Origin: Pedobacter sp.
GTDB lineage: Bacteria > Bacteroidota > Bacteroidia > Sphingobacteriales > Sphingobacteriaceae
Assembly: GCA_031119475.1 (NCBI GenBank)
Contig: JAVHXV010000001.1
Coordinates: 1,071,029-1,132,410, forward strand
DNA length: 61,382 nucleotides
Reading direction: 5' to 3'
A model generated the notes under the pieces. It was not told the origin of the DNA and did not search any database. It worked only from the letters and a program-made list of their open reading frames with translations. The translations under genes and the position numbers were made by a program. Below, piece after piece: positions 18,130 through 27,327 of this stretch. The first letter of the stretch is position 1. The number at the start of each line of letters is the position of its first letter.

Positions 18130-18978
18130 CTAAATATTTTCTTTGGCAATCACTGTCCAATCAGCTGAAGCGTGGCCTTTTTTGATCCAATTGTCCATCT
18201 GTTCGGCTACGGCCGGGATTACGGTTAGCTGTATGTTACGCTGTTTGGCGGCATCCATCATCAGACCAGCATCTTTACGTGCCATCTGCAGTTCCCAAGA
18301 AGGCTTGTCGAACTCCCCTTTCCTGAGTTTATCCAATCGAGCTGGTGCACCTGCCCCTGGATTCCATGCCGCGAAGAGGTCGGCGATATTTGAAGAATCA
18401 ATATTTAAGGCTTTTGCCAATGCCAGTGCATCTGAAATTCCTGCCGTCATAGAAATGAGGAAAAGGTTTCCGATCAGTTTCATGCCAGCGGCCATGCCCT
18501 CTTCTGGGCCAAAGTTCATCAGTTTGCCTGTCATCCTCGACAATTCTTCGCTCCATTTGCCAATGATCTCCTGATCACCAGAAACCAGCATGCTGCCACT
18601 GGCATCTAAGGCATTTGGTGGTCCCATGAATACTGGCGCATGCAAATAGGTAAATCCTTTGGCTTTCCATGCCCTGGTTCTTTCTATAGCCCCTTCTACA
18701 GAGGTAGTTGTATGGTCAATAATTGTTGCCCCCGGAGATAACCCACTGCTGGCGTTGGCCAATACTTCATCTACCGCAGCATCATCTTTTAAGGTCACGT
18801 GGATCACCTCAGCACCCTGAACGGCATCAGCCACCTGCCCAAATGCGATTGCACCATCTGTTTCCAATGCTTTGGCCTTAGCAGCCGTGCGGTTCCAGAC
18901 CTGTACACGGTCACCCCTACCGATCATCGCCTTTACGAAGTTTGAGCCCAAAAGGCCAGTTCCCAAAAATGCTTTCAT
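18130..18978 (-). CDS. NAD(P)-dependent beta-hydroxyacid dehydrogenase-like oxidoreductase
   Basis: 282 residues. The N-terminal Rossmann motif is GTGLLG (6-11), with WNRT (28-31) where Arg30 suggests NADPH preference. The family substrate motif is altered (HAPVFMGPPNALDASGSM), and catalytic Lys167 and Asn171 stand in GMKLIGN. This is the 6-phosphogluconate / 3-hydroxyisobutyrate dehydrogenase superfamily, which also includes imine reductases and glyoxylate/succinic-semialdehyde reductases; the exact substrate is open. Convergent with the SDR gene. An inverted repeat lies directly upstream of the start. Confidence 0.88.
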   Translation of the reverse strand: MKAFLGTGLLGSNFVKAMIGRGDRVQVWNRTAAKAKALETDGAIAFGQVADAVQGAEVIHVTLKDDAAVDEVLANASSGLSPGATIIDHTTTSVEGAIERTRAWKAKGFTYLHAPVFMGPPNALDASGSMLVSGDQEIIGKWSEELSRMTGKLMNFGPEEGMAAGMKLIGNLFLISMTAGISDALALAKALNIDSSNIADLFAAWNPGAGAPARLDKLRKGEFDKPSWELQMARKDAGLMMDAAKQRNIQLTVIPAVAEQMDNWIKKGHASADWTVIAKENI

Positions 18979-18979
18979 T

Positions 18980-19003
18980 GTTATCTTTTTTGATAAAGAT
19001 AAC
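18980..19003. promoter_or_regulatory. inverted repeat immediately upstream of oxidoreductase start
   Basis: GTTATCTTT (18980-18988) and AAAGATAAC (18995-19003) are perfect inverted copies around a 6-nt loop. The repeat ends 2 bp before the ATG (minus strand, 18978), so it could hide the ribosome-binding region or serve as an operator. Confidence 0.4.
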
Positions 19004-19158
19004 TTGTTTAATTGATGAATTGTTTAGTTGTTAAATTGAAAAATGCATTTAATAAATTTGCACTGCCTACCTGAAGGCAACGGAAAATCATCCCAAACAC
19101 CTCATGCGCAAGCTTGGCACAAACATTACCCGCAACCCACGACTTCGCCCTTTCCTAT

Positions 19159-19186
19159 AAAAAAAGAAACAGCCACGAGGGCTGCT
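19159..19186 (-). terminator. rho-independent terminator after the DUF1735 gene
   Basis: On the minus strand the stem CAGCC/GGCTG (19184-19180 with 19174-19170) is followed by TTTC and a seven-T run (19165-19159). It ends the SusC-SusD-DUF1735 transcript. Confidence 0.65.
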
Positions 19187-19190
19187 TCCT

Positions 19191-19214
19191 TAACTAACTA
19201 ACTAACTAACTAAC
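19191..19214. repeat. tetranucleotide repeat TAAC x6
   Basis: Six perfect TAAC units lie between the stop codon of the DUF1735 lipoprotein (19218) and its terminator, in the 3-prime untranslated region. Confidence 0.9.
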
Positions 19215-19217
19215 TGA

Positions 19218-19877
19218 TTATTGGACTACGATTCCATAGAGGAAACATTTTGCATTTGCTGCCAAGGTGCAATTGCTGGCGGAGCTGATGGTTAATGGCA
19301 ACATGTATCTCGTACCGCTACTGAGCTGGTCCGGGAAAAGACTGATTGGAACTTTGATCTGCTTGGTGCCTTTGGGAATGGTAATGGTCCGCTTGGCCAA
19401 CAGGAAAGCATTGTCTGGAACGATTACATAAGGGTCGGTGCTCGAAACACCTGTTCCCCCACCTCCTGGCAATGGCGGGCCTCCCGGCAATGGTGGACCA
19501 CCAGGCAATGGCGGACCTCCCGGAAGCGGCGGGCCTCCTGGTAGTGGCGGTCCTCCTGGCGATGGGGCAGCGCCCAAATCCCATTTGGTGTTATAAGCAG
19601 TAATCAAGGCTGCATCGGTGGCCAAAGTAAGGATCACGTCATCAACAAGCGGTTTTTCAAAAGAAATCGCCGCATAAAAATTCAGGGTGGCCGAACTCGC
19701 TGAGGTGCTGTACACACTATCGGTAATGGCCGAAGCAGTGGCCGGCCAATTGGAATTGGGGATAATCACCAAAGGTTGCACTGCACTATAATCCGTATAG
19801 GGATCATCTTTTAAGCAGGAACAGAACAGCCCCATTAAGGTGGCCATCATGCCCAGTGTAAATATTTTTTTCATCAT
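19218..19877 (-). CDS. DUF1735-like surface lipoprotein with a PGGPPL repeat
   Basis: 219 residues. A lipoprotein signal (MMKKIFTLGMMATLMGLFCSC, acylated Cys at 20 or 21) is followed by a DUF1735-type beta-sandwich (VQPLVIIPNSNWPA near the start and ILTLATDAALITAYN). A proline/glycine insert of about five PGGPPL units spans residues 107-140, and the second half continues with ITIPKGTKQIKVPISLFPDQLSSGTRYMLPLTI. DUF1735 proteins are outer-surface companions of SusC/SusD, probably for ligand capture. It lies 39 bp before the SusD stop and is third in the SusC-SusD operon. The collagen-like insert is unusual for the family. Confidence 0.8.
   Translation of the reverse strand: MMKKIFTLGMMATLMGLFCSCLKDDPYTDYSAVQPLVIIPNSNWPATASAITDSVYSTSASSATLNFYAAISFEKPLVDDVILTLATDAALITAYNTKWDLGAAPSPGGPPLPGGPPLPGGPPLPGGPPLPGGPPLPGGGGTGVSSTDPYVIVPDNAFLLAKRTITIPKGTKQIKVPISLFPDQLSSGTRYMLPLTISSASNCTLAANAKCFLYGIVVQ
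19457..19559 (-). repeat. in-frame 18-bp repeat encoding PGGPPL
   Basis: About five units. The peptide unit is invariant but the codons differ between units (Leu as CTA, CTT and TTG), which points to an old repeat kept for its protein sequence and not to recent slippage. Confidence 0.8.
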
Positions 19878-19916
19878 ATTTGACTTTAAACTTTTTACTT
19901 TTAACTTTTGACTTCA

Positions 19917-21536
19917 TCAAGGCATCCACCAGATTTTACTGGTAAAAATATCAATCGGGCCTTGGGCATTTACATTAATGGCATTCACCTTGTATTCATA
20001 GGCATTGTAGGGAAAACGGAAGGGAATGGAATTGTGCGTCCTGCTCGAGTGCACGGAGAGCGGAATGGCCGGATAAGCCCCATTTCTCCGGTAATCGGTA
20101 TAGGTTTCCAAACCGCTGATCCCATTCATCGCGAGGTATTTTTGGAACATCAGGAGTTTGTATTTATCTGGAGTATGGTCCCAGCTTACACTGGTGTTGC
20201 CATTGGCGGCCTCATTGGCATACCAGTTGTTGAACACGGCATCAGATAGCGCTGGATTATTCGTATCCAGTCCCACATTGAGCCAACGGAAGGACTCCCG
20301 CACCGCATTGAGATAGGCCTGTTTCGCATTGCCTGCAATCCATCCCCGGTAAACAGCCTCTGCCTGTAAGAACATACTTTCCACACTGGTCATTAGGTAG
20401 GAATCCATGTTATAACCTTTAAGAATTCCGAAAGAAGATGAGGTGACGGGCGTATATCCCGTGGTACCCCCGATATAGGAAACGTATCCTCCACCCTGAT
20501 ACGGATAGGTGAGCGTGTTAAGTTCCAGTCCGAATAGGTTTCCACGATATTGTTGGGGTGAAAGCTGTGCAACGGGTTCCTGTGCTCCCGGAGGAAGGGG
20601 CAATTGCGGAAGCGTGTAGAAGAAACCCAATCGCGGATCATTGTTTATTTTCAGCCAGTTCATGGCCACCAGATTGGCAGTAAAACCTTCTCTAAAAAAT
20701 GAAGGTAAGTTGCCTTGGTAGAACCCGGCAAAGAGAAAATCAGGATTGGGCCTTTCCGCACTGAAGCCCGGATTTAGAGCCCCATTTTCACCGCTCAGCA
20801 GAAAGCCCGAACCTTCGGCAGTGATGTTAGCAATCTGTTGGGCGATGTAGGCCGTACGATCGGTCCGATTGGCCTGGTGTACCAATAACCTGAGCTTAAG
20901 CGTATTGGCAAACTTCATCCATTTCGTCTTATCGGCATGGAACATGATGTCGACCGAATTGATCCTTGTGTTTTTATTAACATCTGCTCCCTTGATCAGG
21001 GTCATCGCAGTATCGATTACCCGGATCACGTCTTCATAGATAAATTTGCCATCATCGTATTTGGGAAAAGGATAGACTTCTGGGCTTCCCACCTCGCGGT
21101 AAGGAACGTTGTTATATTTGTCTACCTCTTCTGCCGAAATTTTTGATTTCATGATCTTGGCTATTCCCGCATAAAAAGTTTGTCCCATGGCTAGGGCTTT
21201 TTGTTCAATGAACTTAAAATTCCGAATGGCCGAGCCTTTGGGCACATCGCCCGAGTTGCTCGTAGTCAGGTTATAGCCTACCGAAATATCGGCCGCCTGG
21301 GTAAATGGGTACACATAATAGCCCATCCAAGAGTTAAAGATCCCGTCAGATCCAACATTGCTGGTCTGGCCAAGCATGGCTTCGGCAAGTACCACGTCTG
21401 GCGTAGCACTGGATCCGGTCAACTCTTGCGGATTGTAGTTCACATCGACCCATTTTTTGCATCCCCCGGCGAAAATCAGGGCACCGATTACCAGGATCCA
21501 GTAGATCGATTTTATATGTCTCTTTATAATTTTCAT
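19917..21536 (-). CDS. SusD/RagB-family outer-membrane lipoprotein (SusD-like_2 type)
   Basis: 539 residues from the ATG at 21536. An in-frame ATG at 21575 would overlap the SusC stop and put 13 residues before a normal lipoprotein signal (MKIIKRHIKSIYWILVIGAL, lipobox FAGGC). The mature start CKKWVDVNYNPQEL and the repeated helices (LRLLVHQANRTDRT, SVESMFLQAEAVYRGWI) fit the SusD-like_2 subfamily. It forms the lid on the SusC pore and binds ligand at the cell surface. It lies 35 bp downstream of its SusC partner. Ligand unknown; no carbohydrate enzyme is next to it. Confidence 0.9.
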   Translation of the reverse strand: MKIIKRHIKSIYWILVIGALIFAGGCKKWVDVNYNPQELTGSSATPDVVLAEAMLGQTSNVGSDGIFNSWMGYYVYPFTQAADISVGYNLTTSNSGDVPKGSAIRNFKFIEQKALAMGQTFYAGIAKIMKSKISAEEVDKYNNVPYREVGSPEVYPFPKYDDGKFIYEDVIRVIDTAMTLIKGADVNKNTRINSVDIMFHADKTKWMKFANTLKLRLLVHQANRTDRTAYIAQQIANITAEGSGFLLSGENGALNPGFSAERPNPDFLFAGFYQGNLPSFFREGFTANLVAMNWLKINNDPRLGFFYTLPQLPLPPGAQEPVAQLSPQQYRGNLFGLELNTLTYPYQGGGYVSYIGGTTGYTPVTSSSFGILKGYNMDSYLMTSVESMFLQAEAVYRGWIAGNAKQAYLNAVRESFRWLNVGLDTNNPALSDAVFNNWYANEAANGNTSVSWDHTPDKYKLLMFQKYLAMNGISGLETYTDYRRNGAYPAIPLSVHSSRTHNSIPFRFPYNAYEYKVNAINVNAQGPIDIFTSKIWWMP

Positions 21537-21571
21537 TGTGCAATTTTTAAAATATGCTAATAAACCTTTGA

Positions 21572-24500
21572 TCAAAACGTAGCATTGACGCTCAAGCCAT
21601 AAAAACGGCTTCCGCCCAAGGTACCTTCACTAAAAATTCCGTTCAGGTTACTGGCCGCCTTCTGGTCGTCGCGTACAGCAGAGCCGGCACCAGTTACCAA
21701 TTCGGGATCTCCCCAGCGGTTGGTCTTCGGATAAAGGCTGAACAAATTCCTTCCGGCAAGGGTGAAGGTCATTTTCTTCAACCATTTGTCTTTAGGGACC
21801 CAATCATAGCTGACCGCAATCTCTCGCATCTTCCAGAAGGCGCCGCTTACCAGAAAGTTCGATTCGGCCTGTGCATACAGGTTGTAATATTCTGCATCTG
21901 CCGAACTTACCGCAACGTCTGTGTTGGCCACATAGTTACCGGTTCCGTCATCATAGACCGAGTTCGGGAAAACAAAGCGTTTCCGACCGTATTGTGCGGT
22001 CACTTCGGCGGTACCGTCGATTACAGAAGCATTGCCGTTCCTGAAATAGTGTTTATAGCCGCCGCGGTATTCGCCAACCATGTGCAGCCCTAAGTTTTTC
22101 CATAATATGTGGAGGTTAAAAGAGCCCATGTATTTGGCCATGGAACGCCCTCCCTTGATGAAATTCGTATAATCGACTGAAGGGAGACCAGTGGTTTTAT
22201 CTACGATTACCCTGCCCTGCGGATCGCGCAGCCAATCGGCAGTACTGTAGATATAGGCAGGACTGCCCTCCTCAATGATAAAGCGTCCACCTCCGGTATA
22301 GATGAACGGACCGCCAGGACCTCCACCAACGATCGAGTCGTCACGTTTCTGGCCTAATGACACTACTTTGTTGTCGTTCATGGAGAACAGCCCTTCTACG
22401 TTCACAGAGAGGCCATTGCCAAGCTTTAACAGCGGGTTCAGTGCCAGGTCGAATTCCCACCCAAAGTTCCGAAAGTCGCCAATGTTATCTACGATTTCAG
22501 CAGCTCCCGAAAATGCGGAAATGGAACGTGCTGCGATTACGCCGTTGTTGCGTTGGGTATAATAGGCGACATCAAATTTGATCCTGTCCCTGAGCAAACT
22601 TCCGGCAAGGCCATATTCCTGCGAAATCACATTTTCTGGCCTGATATATGGATTGGGCGCACCGAAAAGTGAGTACGACAGTACATCGGGATAAACACTG
22701 GCAAGCCTCAAAATCAGTTCAGATTGATAAGGCTCAATGTTCATGTTGGCCGTTTTGGTGGCCGAGGCCCTCAGCCTTAAAGAAGAAAGCACATTATTCG
22801 ACAATTTGGGCAGTGCGTCGGTCAGCACGATCGAAGTGTTTGCACCATAGTAATAATTGTTGTCACGCCCGGCCGTAGCAATCTTGGAATCCCAATCCTG
22901 CCTTGCCGTTACTTCCACAAAAGCCCAGTTCTTATATCCGAAGGTGGTAGAACCGAAGAGCGAATAGGACCGGGTCTTGGTCTTTATCTGTGTTGTGCTT
23001 GGCAAGTTGCTGCTAAAACCAATGTTATAGACTGGCACCAAAAGATCGGTCGCCCCTGTCTTGAGTTGGTTTGCTACGTTGCTTCGGAGCGAATAGCCCA
23101 AAGTAGTCTTGTTGGAAAATACGCCCTTGGTTACTTGTGTGTTTGCCAACAAGTCGTTGCTCAAAGTAGAGGATAAGAGTTGTTCGTCGGTAACAGAAGC
23201 TTTTCTATCGCCACCAACGCTGACCGATCGGCCATTCGTGCGGCCAAATTCGGTGTAATAGACCGGTTCTCTGGTCCCTTTTTTTACACGACTGAAATAA
23301 TTTACCCCGGTACGGTTGTTCAACTTAAGCCATTTAAAAGGCTGCAGGATAAAGTTAACATTCCCAAAAAAAGCGTCGTTGTTATCTCCACTGCGATTTG
23401 TGGCCAGATCTTCGTAGATATTGGTCGCGTTATCGGCCCAATAATGGTTATGGTCTGACCATTTATCGTTCCTGAAATCCTTGTAACTGGTAATGGGAAT
23501 ATGGGCCGGAAAGTTCAACACAGAAGGATTACCAGAAAAAACATCGGCAGTCGATTTCGTATAGCCCATGTTGATCCGTGTGCTCAGGATACCAAACTGG
23601 CGACCAGAGTTGAGGAGCAGTGAAAAACGGTTGCTCTTATCGCCAGGGGTCAGGCCGGTCTGATAAGTATGGCCTCCGCTGAGGTAAAAGTCTGACTTGG
23701 CATCGCCCTGCGAAACCGATACATTGTTTTGGATGGTCTGGGCAATGTCCCAGAACTTAAAGCGTTCATCGGTGTATTGGTAGGGTACCCGTTGCACCTC
23801 ACCGTTTTCATCGGGACGGCCGATCTGTATCAATTCACCTGTAAAGGCGGGCCCCCAATTACTGGCTACACGAAAGGGGTCATAGATCCCATTTCCAAAG
23901 GTATCGGTAAAAACACCGCTTCCAAACTGCTTTTGTAGCTTCGGATAGCGTTCATCTATCGATTGCAGCATGGTAGAATGCTTGAAATTGACCTGTGGCT
24001 TCAGCCCGCCTTTTTTTGTCGTGATCAAGATCACACCATTCACACCCTCTGGGCCATAGAGCGCAGCTCCGTTTGCTCCTTTCAGGATATTGATGCTTTC
24101 CACATCGTTCGGATTGATGTTGTTGATGAATTCGATCATCACATTGGCCGATTGTTGGTCAGAACCAAATGATAATGGTGCGCCATTAAAGATCACCAAT
24201 GGCAGGTTGTTCGTATTTTCGCCAAAAGAGCGAAGTCCGCGCAGCAATATCCGCGTCTGCGGATTGATTCCCGCACTGGTCGTGCTCAGGTTCAGTCCCG
24301 AAACCTTGCCTGCAAGGCCAGTAAGCAGGTTGGAAGGATTGGCGCGCGTCAACTCTTCGCCAGTAATCTTTGCTGTAGAATATCCAATCTCCCTGGCCTG
24401 TTTTTCTACGTTGTAGGCCGTAAGCACGACCTCTGAAAGCTGGAAGACTTTGGCTTTTACCACAACATCAACCTTCGACTTTCCTTCGGCACTGATTTCC

Positions 24501-25057
24501 TTGGTTTCAATGTTCAGGGCCGAAACGATCAGCACGGCATTGGCAGGCGCATTGGGGATGGTGTATTTCCCATCCGCATCGGTCATGACCGACAAATTGG
24601 TGCCTTTTACGGTAACCCGGGCCACTACCGGCGCTCCCTTTTCATCGGTAATCCTCCCGCTGATGTCCAGCCGTTGGATCTGACTTTGTACCATTTCTTC
24701 AAGTGGTCTGATAACTACCGTACTTTCCATAATCAGGTAGGTGAGCGGCTTCCCCTTCAGACAGGCATCGAGCGCACTGCGCAAGGAAACGTTGCTGACC
24801 TGAACGGATACGTTTCCGATCCTACTGAGGTCTTCAGATGTATAAAGAAAGTCGTATCCGCTCTGCTTCTCCAGTTTTTTAAAGACCTGTTGCAGCGGCA
24901 CGTTCGATTCTTTCAGGGAAATCTGGGCTCGACTGCTTGCACTTACCGAGAGGCAGGCAGCCAATAAGATAATAGCCGTAATCTTCATGATCCTTAACGG
25001 TTGGTTTATTTTTCTTTTATGGCATACATGAATAATACATTGTAAAAATGATTTCAT
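21572..25057 (-). CDS. SusC/RagA TonB-linked outer-membrane protein with STN domain
   Basis: 1,161 residues. A long signal region (ILLAACLSVSASSRA) leads to an STN domain (about 50-120, QVFKKLEKQSGYDFLYTSED), a carboxypeptidase-regulatory-like domain (about 132-210), a plug (LTGLAGKVSGLNLST; ILKGANGAALYGPEGVNGVI) and a barrel ending in aromatic Phe. The STN domain marks a transporter that signals through the anti-sigma factor encoded upstream, giving ligand-induced expression. The plug has LVIFNGAPL where most SusC proteins have VVDGVPI. Order on the minus strand is sigma, FecR, this gene, SusD, DUF1735. Confidence 0.95.
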   Translation of the reverse strand: MKSFLQCIIHVCHKRKINQPLRIMKITAIILLAACLSVSASSRAQISLKESNVPLQQVFKKLEKQSGYDFLYTSEDLSRIGNVSVQVSNVSLRSALDACLKGKPLTYLIMESTVVIRPLEEMVQSQIQRLDISGRITDEKGAPVVARVTVKGTNLSVMTDADGKYTIPNAPANAVLIVSALNIETKEISAEGKSKVDVVVKAKVFQLSEVVLTAYNVEKQAREIGYSTAKITGEELTRANPSNLLTGLAGKVSGLNLSTTSAGINPQTRILLRGLRSFGENTNNLPLVIFNGAPLSFGSDQQSANVMIEFINNINPNDVESINILKGANGAALYGPEGVNGVILITTKKGGLKPQVNFKHSTMLQSIDERYPKLQKQFGSGVFTDTFGNGIYDPFRVASNWGPAFTGELIQIGRPDENGEVQRVPYQYTDERFKFWDIAQTIQNNVSVSQGDAKSDFYLSGGHTYQTGLTPGDKSNRFSLLLNSGRQFGILSTRINMGYTKSTADVFSGNPSVLNFPAHIPITSYKDFRNDKWSDHNHYWADNATNIYEDLATNRSGDNNDAFFGNVNFILQPFKWLKLNNRTGVNYFSRVKKGTREPVYYTEFGRTNGRSVSVGGDRKASVTDEQLLSSTLSNDLLANTQVTKGVFSNKTTLGYSLRSNVANQLKTGATDLLVPVYNIGFSSNLPSTTQIKTKTRSYSLFGSTTFGYKNWAFVEVTARQDWDSKIATAGRDNNYYYGANTSIVLTDALPKLSNNVLSSLRLRASATKTANMNIEPYQSELILRLASVYPDVLSYSLFGAPNPYIRPENVISQEYGLAGSLLRDRIKFDVAYYTQRNNGVIAARSISAFSGAAEIVDNIGDFRNFGWEFDLALNPLLKLGNGLSVNVEGLFSMNDNKVVSLGQKRDDSIVGGGPGGPFIYTGGGRFIIEEGSPAYIYSTADWLRDPQGRVIVDKTTGLPSVDYTNFIKGGRSMAKYMGSFNLHILWKNLGLHMVGEYRGGYKHYFRNGNASVIDGTAEVTAQYGRKRFVFPNSVYDDGTGNYVANTDVAVSSADAEYYNLYAQAESNFLVSGAFWKMREIAVSYDWVPKDKWLKKMTFTLAGRNLFSLYPKTNRWGDPELVTGAGSAVRDDQKAASNLNGIFSEGTLGGSRFYGLSVNATF

Positions 25058-25121
25058 AAATTTGTAAGGTTTGGTTTATACGATAAGCTTTCTAGCAAAA
25101 GTTTTTGAAACTCAAACATTT

Positions 25122-25158
25122 ACCGCTTCGGCCTCGAACACCGGAGCGGTTTTTTTTT
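25122..25158 (+). terminator. GC-rich hairpin between FecR and SusC genes
   Basis: ACCGCT (25122-25127) pairs with AGCGGT (25145-25150), extended by part of TCGG/CCGG, and a nine-T run follows on the plus strand. It would block antisense transcription. On the minus strand there is no T run, so it may only weaken read-through from FecR into SusC. Confidence 0.4.
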
Positions 25159-25175
25159 GAGCCTTTGGAATAGGT

Positions 25176-26312
25176 TTAAGGCATCACGATTACCCTCCTT
25201 CCTTTACCAAAGGCATCTCCCTGAACAATATCAAATTTTACCCCTCCAGTGGTCTGCAGCAAGGTAAGCACCTTTGAAATCGGCACCTGCCTGGAAATAG
25301 ATCCACCAAAATGCTTGTTGATTGTCCCTTTATATTCGACATCGATATCATACCAGCGCGCAATTTCTGTCATCACCGCACGGATATCTGCGTTTTCGCC
25401 AAATCGGAACTTGCCTTCCCTCCAAGCCATCACCTGTTCTACATCGGCAGCCACAACGGCAATGCCTGATGAAGAAAAGATAGATTGTTGCCCTGGAACG
25501 ATCAACTTGGCGTTCTGGGTAGCGAGATTGGTCACTTTTACGCTCCCCTGCAACAAGGTGGTTTTGATTACAGATTGATCGGCATAGGCATTCACATTGA
25601 AATGGGTTCCCAAAACTTCAATATCCTGCCCTCGGGATACGACATGAAATGGCTGGTGGGTCATGTGGGCCACTTCAAAGTAGGCCTCTCCGGTCACTTC
25701 AACCTTGCGCTGCTTACCTACAAAACGTGTGGGATAGGTAATGGAGGAAGCCGCATTTAGCCAGACTTTGGTTCCATCTGCCAAGGTCAATTGGTATTGC
25801 CCGCCACGCGGTGTACTCATCGTGTTAAAGGCTACAGCTGTGGCAGTGCCGCTATGATTGGCATCATAGCTTATTTTTCCATCCTCGCTCTTACGGATGT
25901 CCACATCTGCTTCATTGGTCAATATTCCTGTCTTGGCTTCATTGAGGATGATTTTCTGTCCATTTGCCAAGGTCAATACTGCCTTATTGGTACCCGGCGC
26001 AATATCGGTCTTAAAATGAACGGTGGCTTCTTGCGGCGCTTGGGATTGCTTTATCGAAAAATAAATACCGATCGTGGCGACAATAAAAAGGGATGCTGCT
26101 ACCGAAACCCATTTCCAAAGTAGCTTTTGTCGAGGTGGAGACTGCACAGGCACCTGCATGGCCAAAATGCCATCGAGCTGTTGTTCGGTCAGTTTCTCCT
26201 GATTTGGGATTTCAAAATTCATGTACCAGGCTTCGAGCAGTGCCCTTTCCTCGTCGCTGCAAGTGCCTGCCTGATATTTTTGTAAAAGTGCTTTAAATTC
26301 CTGATTGCCCAT
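25176..26312 (-). CDS. FecR-family anti-sigma factor
   Basis: 378 residues. The cytoplasmic N-terminus (about 1-85, CSDEERALLEAWYMNFE) should bind the sigma factor. One membrane helix (LWKWVSVAASLFIVATIGIYFSI) lies at about 85-108. The periplasmic FecR domain (about 170-270) contains TPRGGQYQLTLADGTKVWLNAASSITYPTRF and GEAYFEVAHMTHQPF, and a C-terminal DUF4974 domain has ARWYDIDVEYKG and LLQTTGGVKFDI. It relays ligand binding from the STN domain of the SusC protein to the sigma factor encoded 80 bp upstream. Confidence 0.95.
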   Translation of the reverse strand: MGNQEFKALLQKYQAGTCSDEERALLEAWYMNFEIPNQEKLTEQQLDGILAMQVPVQSPPRQKLLWKWVSVAASLFIVATIGIYFSIKQSQAPQEATVHFKTDIAPGTNKAVLTLANGQKIILNEAKTGILTNEADVDIRKSEDGKISYDANHSGTATAVAFNTMSTPRGGQYQLTLADGTKVWLNAASSITYPTRFVGKQRKVEVTGEAYFEVAHMTHQPFHVVSRGQDIEVLGTHFNVNAYADQSVIKTTLLQGSVKVTNLATQNAKLIVPGQQSIFSSSGIAVVAADVEQVMAWREGKFRFGENADIRAVMTEIARWYDIDVEYKGTINKHFGGSISRQVPISKVLTLLQTTGGVKFDIVQGDAFGKGRRVIVMP

Positions 26313-26392
26313 GGCTTAATGATGATTGTTAACTGTAAGACAGCTAACCTGTACCCAAGGGCTAGTGGGATCAGAAAAAAATTAATCTTTTC

Positions 26393-26974
26393 TTAATAAT
26401 GTTTTAACAGGAAGATGATGAGGGCCAGATCCAAACGGGTACGGAGTACTTTCAAGGCAGATTTGATGTGGTTTTTTACCGTAAACTCTGATATGCCCAA
26501 TTGGTCTGCAATTTCTTTGTGCGATAAATGATGTCTTCTGCTCAGTATAAATACCTCCTTCATTTTTGGCGGAAGAGAATCTATTTCTTTGGCAATGATG
26601 GCCATCATCTGCTTTTCCCTGATCAATACATCTGCCGAATATTGATAATCCTGTGCAAAGGCATCAAAAGATTCGGCATATTTGGTAACCACCTGCTGGT
26701 GCTGGATCTGGTTGAGCACCCGATTTCGAACTAAAGTATAGAGATAGGCCTGCACGTTCCTGATCTGTGGATGGGCATGCCGATTGGACCAAAAATTTGA
26801 AAACACTTCTTGGATAATCTCCTTAGCGTTCTCCAGGTCGCCCCCCAGTTTTTTGTGCGCATGTATGACCAGCAGTCCTTTATAGCGATGATAGATTTCC
26901 GTAAAAGCCCCATGACTATCTGCTTGCAGCAGAAGAATCAGTTCTTCGTCAGGCAATTGATCAAAATCTTGCAT
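26393..26974 (-). CDS. ECF RNA polymerase sigma-70 factor
   Basis: 193 residues from the ATG at 26974; an in-frame ATG at 27025 would add 17 residues ahead of the usual start MQDFDQLPDEELILLLQ. Region 2 is seen in ENAKEIIQEVFSNFWSNR and region 4 in LPPKMKEVFILSRRHHLSHKEIADQLGISEFTVKNHI. This is the FecI-like type common in Bacteroidota, held inactive by the FecR protein downstream and directing transcription of the adjacent SusC operon. Its start faces the second SusC gene across a 353-bp gap. Confidence 0.92.
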   Translation of the reverse strand: MQDFDQLPDEELILLLQADSHGAFTEIYHRYKGLLVIHAHKKLGGDLENAKEIIQEVFSNFWSNRHAHPQIRNVQAYLYTLVRNRVLNQIQHQQVVTKYAESFDAFAQDYQYSADVLIREKQMMAIIAKEIDSLPPKMKEVFILSRRHHLSHKEIADQLGISEFTVKNHIKSALKVLRTRLDLALIIFLLKHY

Positions 26975-27229
26975 CTTAAGGTTTGAGGTGATAGACAAAG
27001 CTATATAAAATTTTGTATCAATCAAGTTACAACATTTCGCTTATCATTTTCACGAAAAATCAGGCAACCGCATAGCTGATGCAGGCTACAAACGTCCAAA
27101 ATTTACAACCTGTATGTTTAAACGTTCAGAAGTAACATCATTGTTGAAAAAATCGCTCCCTAAAAAAATGAAAGTTCTATTGGATAATGATAAATTAGCC
27201 TATCAAGCCCTAACTGTTTTTTATTCCCG

Positions 27230-27254
27230 TTGATTTTATCCAAAATAAGATCAA
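27230..27254. promoter_or_regulatory. near-perfect inverted repeat upstream of second SusC
   Basis: TTGATTTTAT (27230-27239) and ATAAGATCAA (27245-27254) are inverted copies matching at 9 of 10 positions around 5 nt. It lies just upstream of the -33 box and is a candidate activator site. Confidence 0.35.
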
Positions 27255-27259
27255 GGCAA

Positions 27260-27293
27260 TTTGCTGCAACAGCTATGCTGCAGCCTAAATGTG
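27260..27293 (+). promoter_or_regulatory. candidate promoter of second SusC/SusD operon
   Basis: TTTG (27260-27263), a 22-nt spacer, then TAAATGTG (27286-27293; one mismatch to TAnnTTTG), which would give a leader of about 28 nt before the ATG at 27328. Confidence 0.45.
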
Positions 27294-27327
27294 TAATTAA
27301 CAATTAACTATAACCTTAACTAAATTT

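Larger units (their letters stand above)
26975..27327. other. divergent intergenic region between sigma factor and second SusC
   Basis: This 353-bp AT-rich stretch holds no gene. The right part carries the inverted repeat at 27230-27254 and a promoter-like pair at 27260-27293 for the plus-strand SusC. No confident promoter was found for the sigma gene. Confidence 0.6.

Noticed and set aside
21537..21575. Upstream ATG for the first SusD (21575)
   Set aside because: It would overlap the SusC stop codon and put extra residues ahead of a standard lipoprotein signal.
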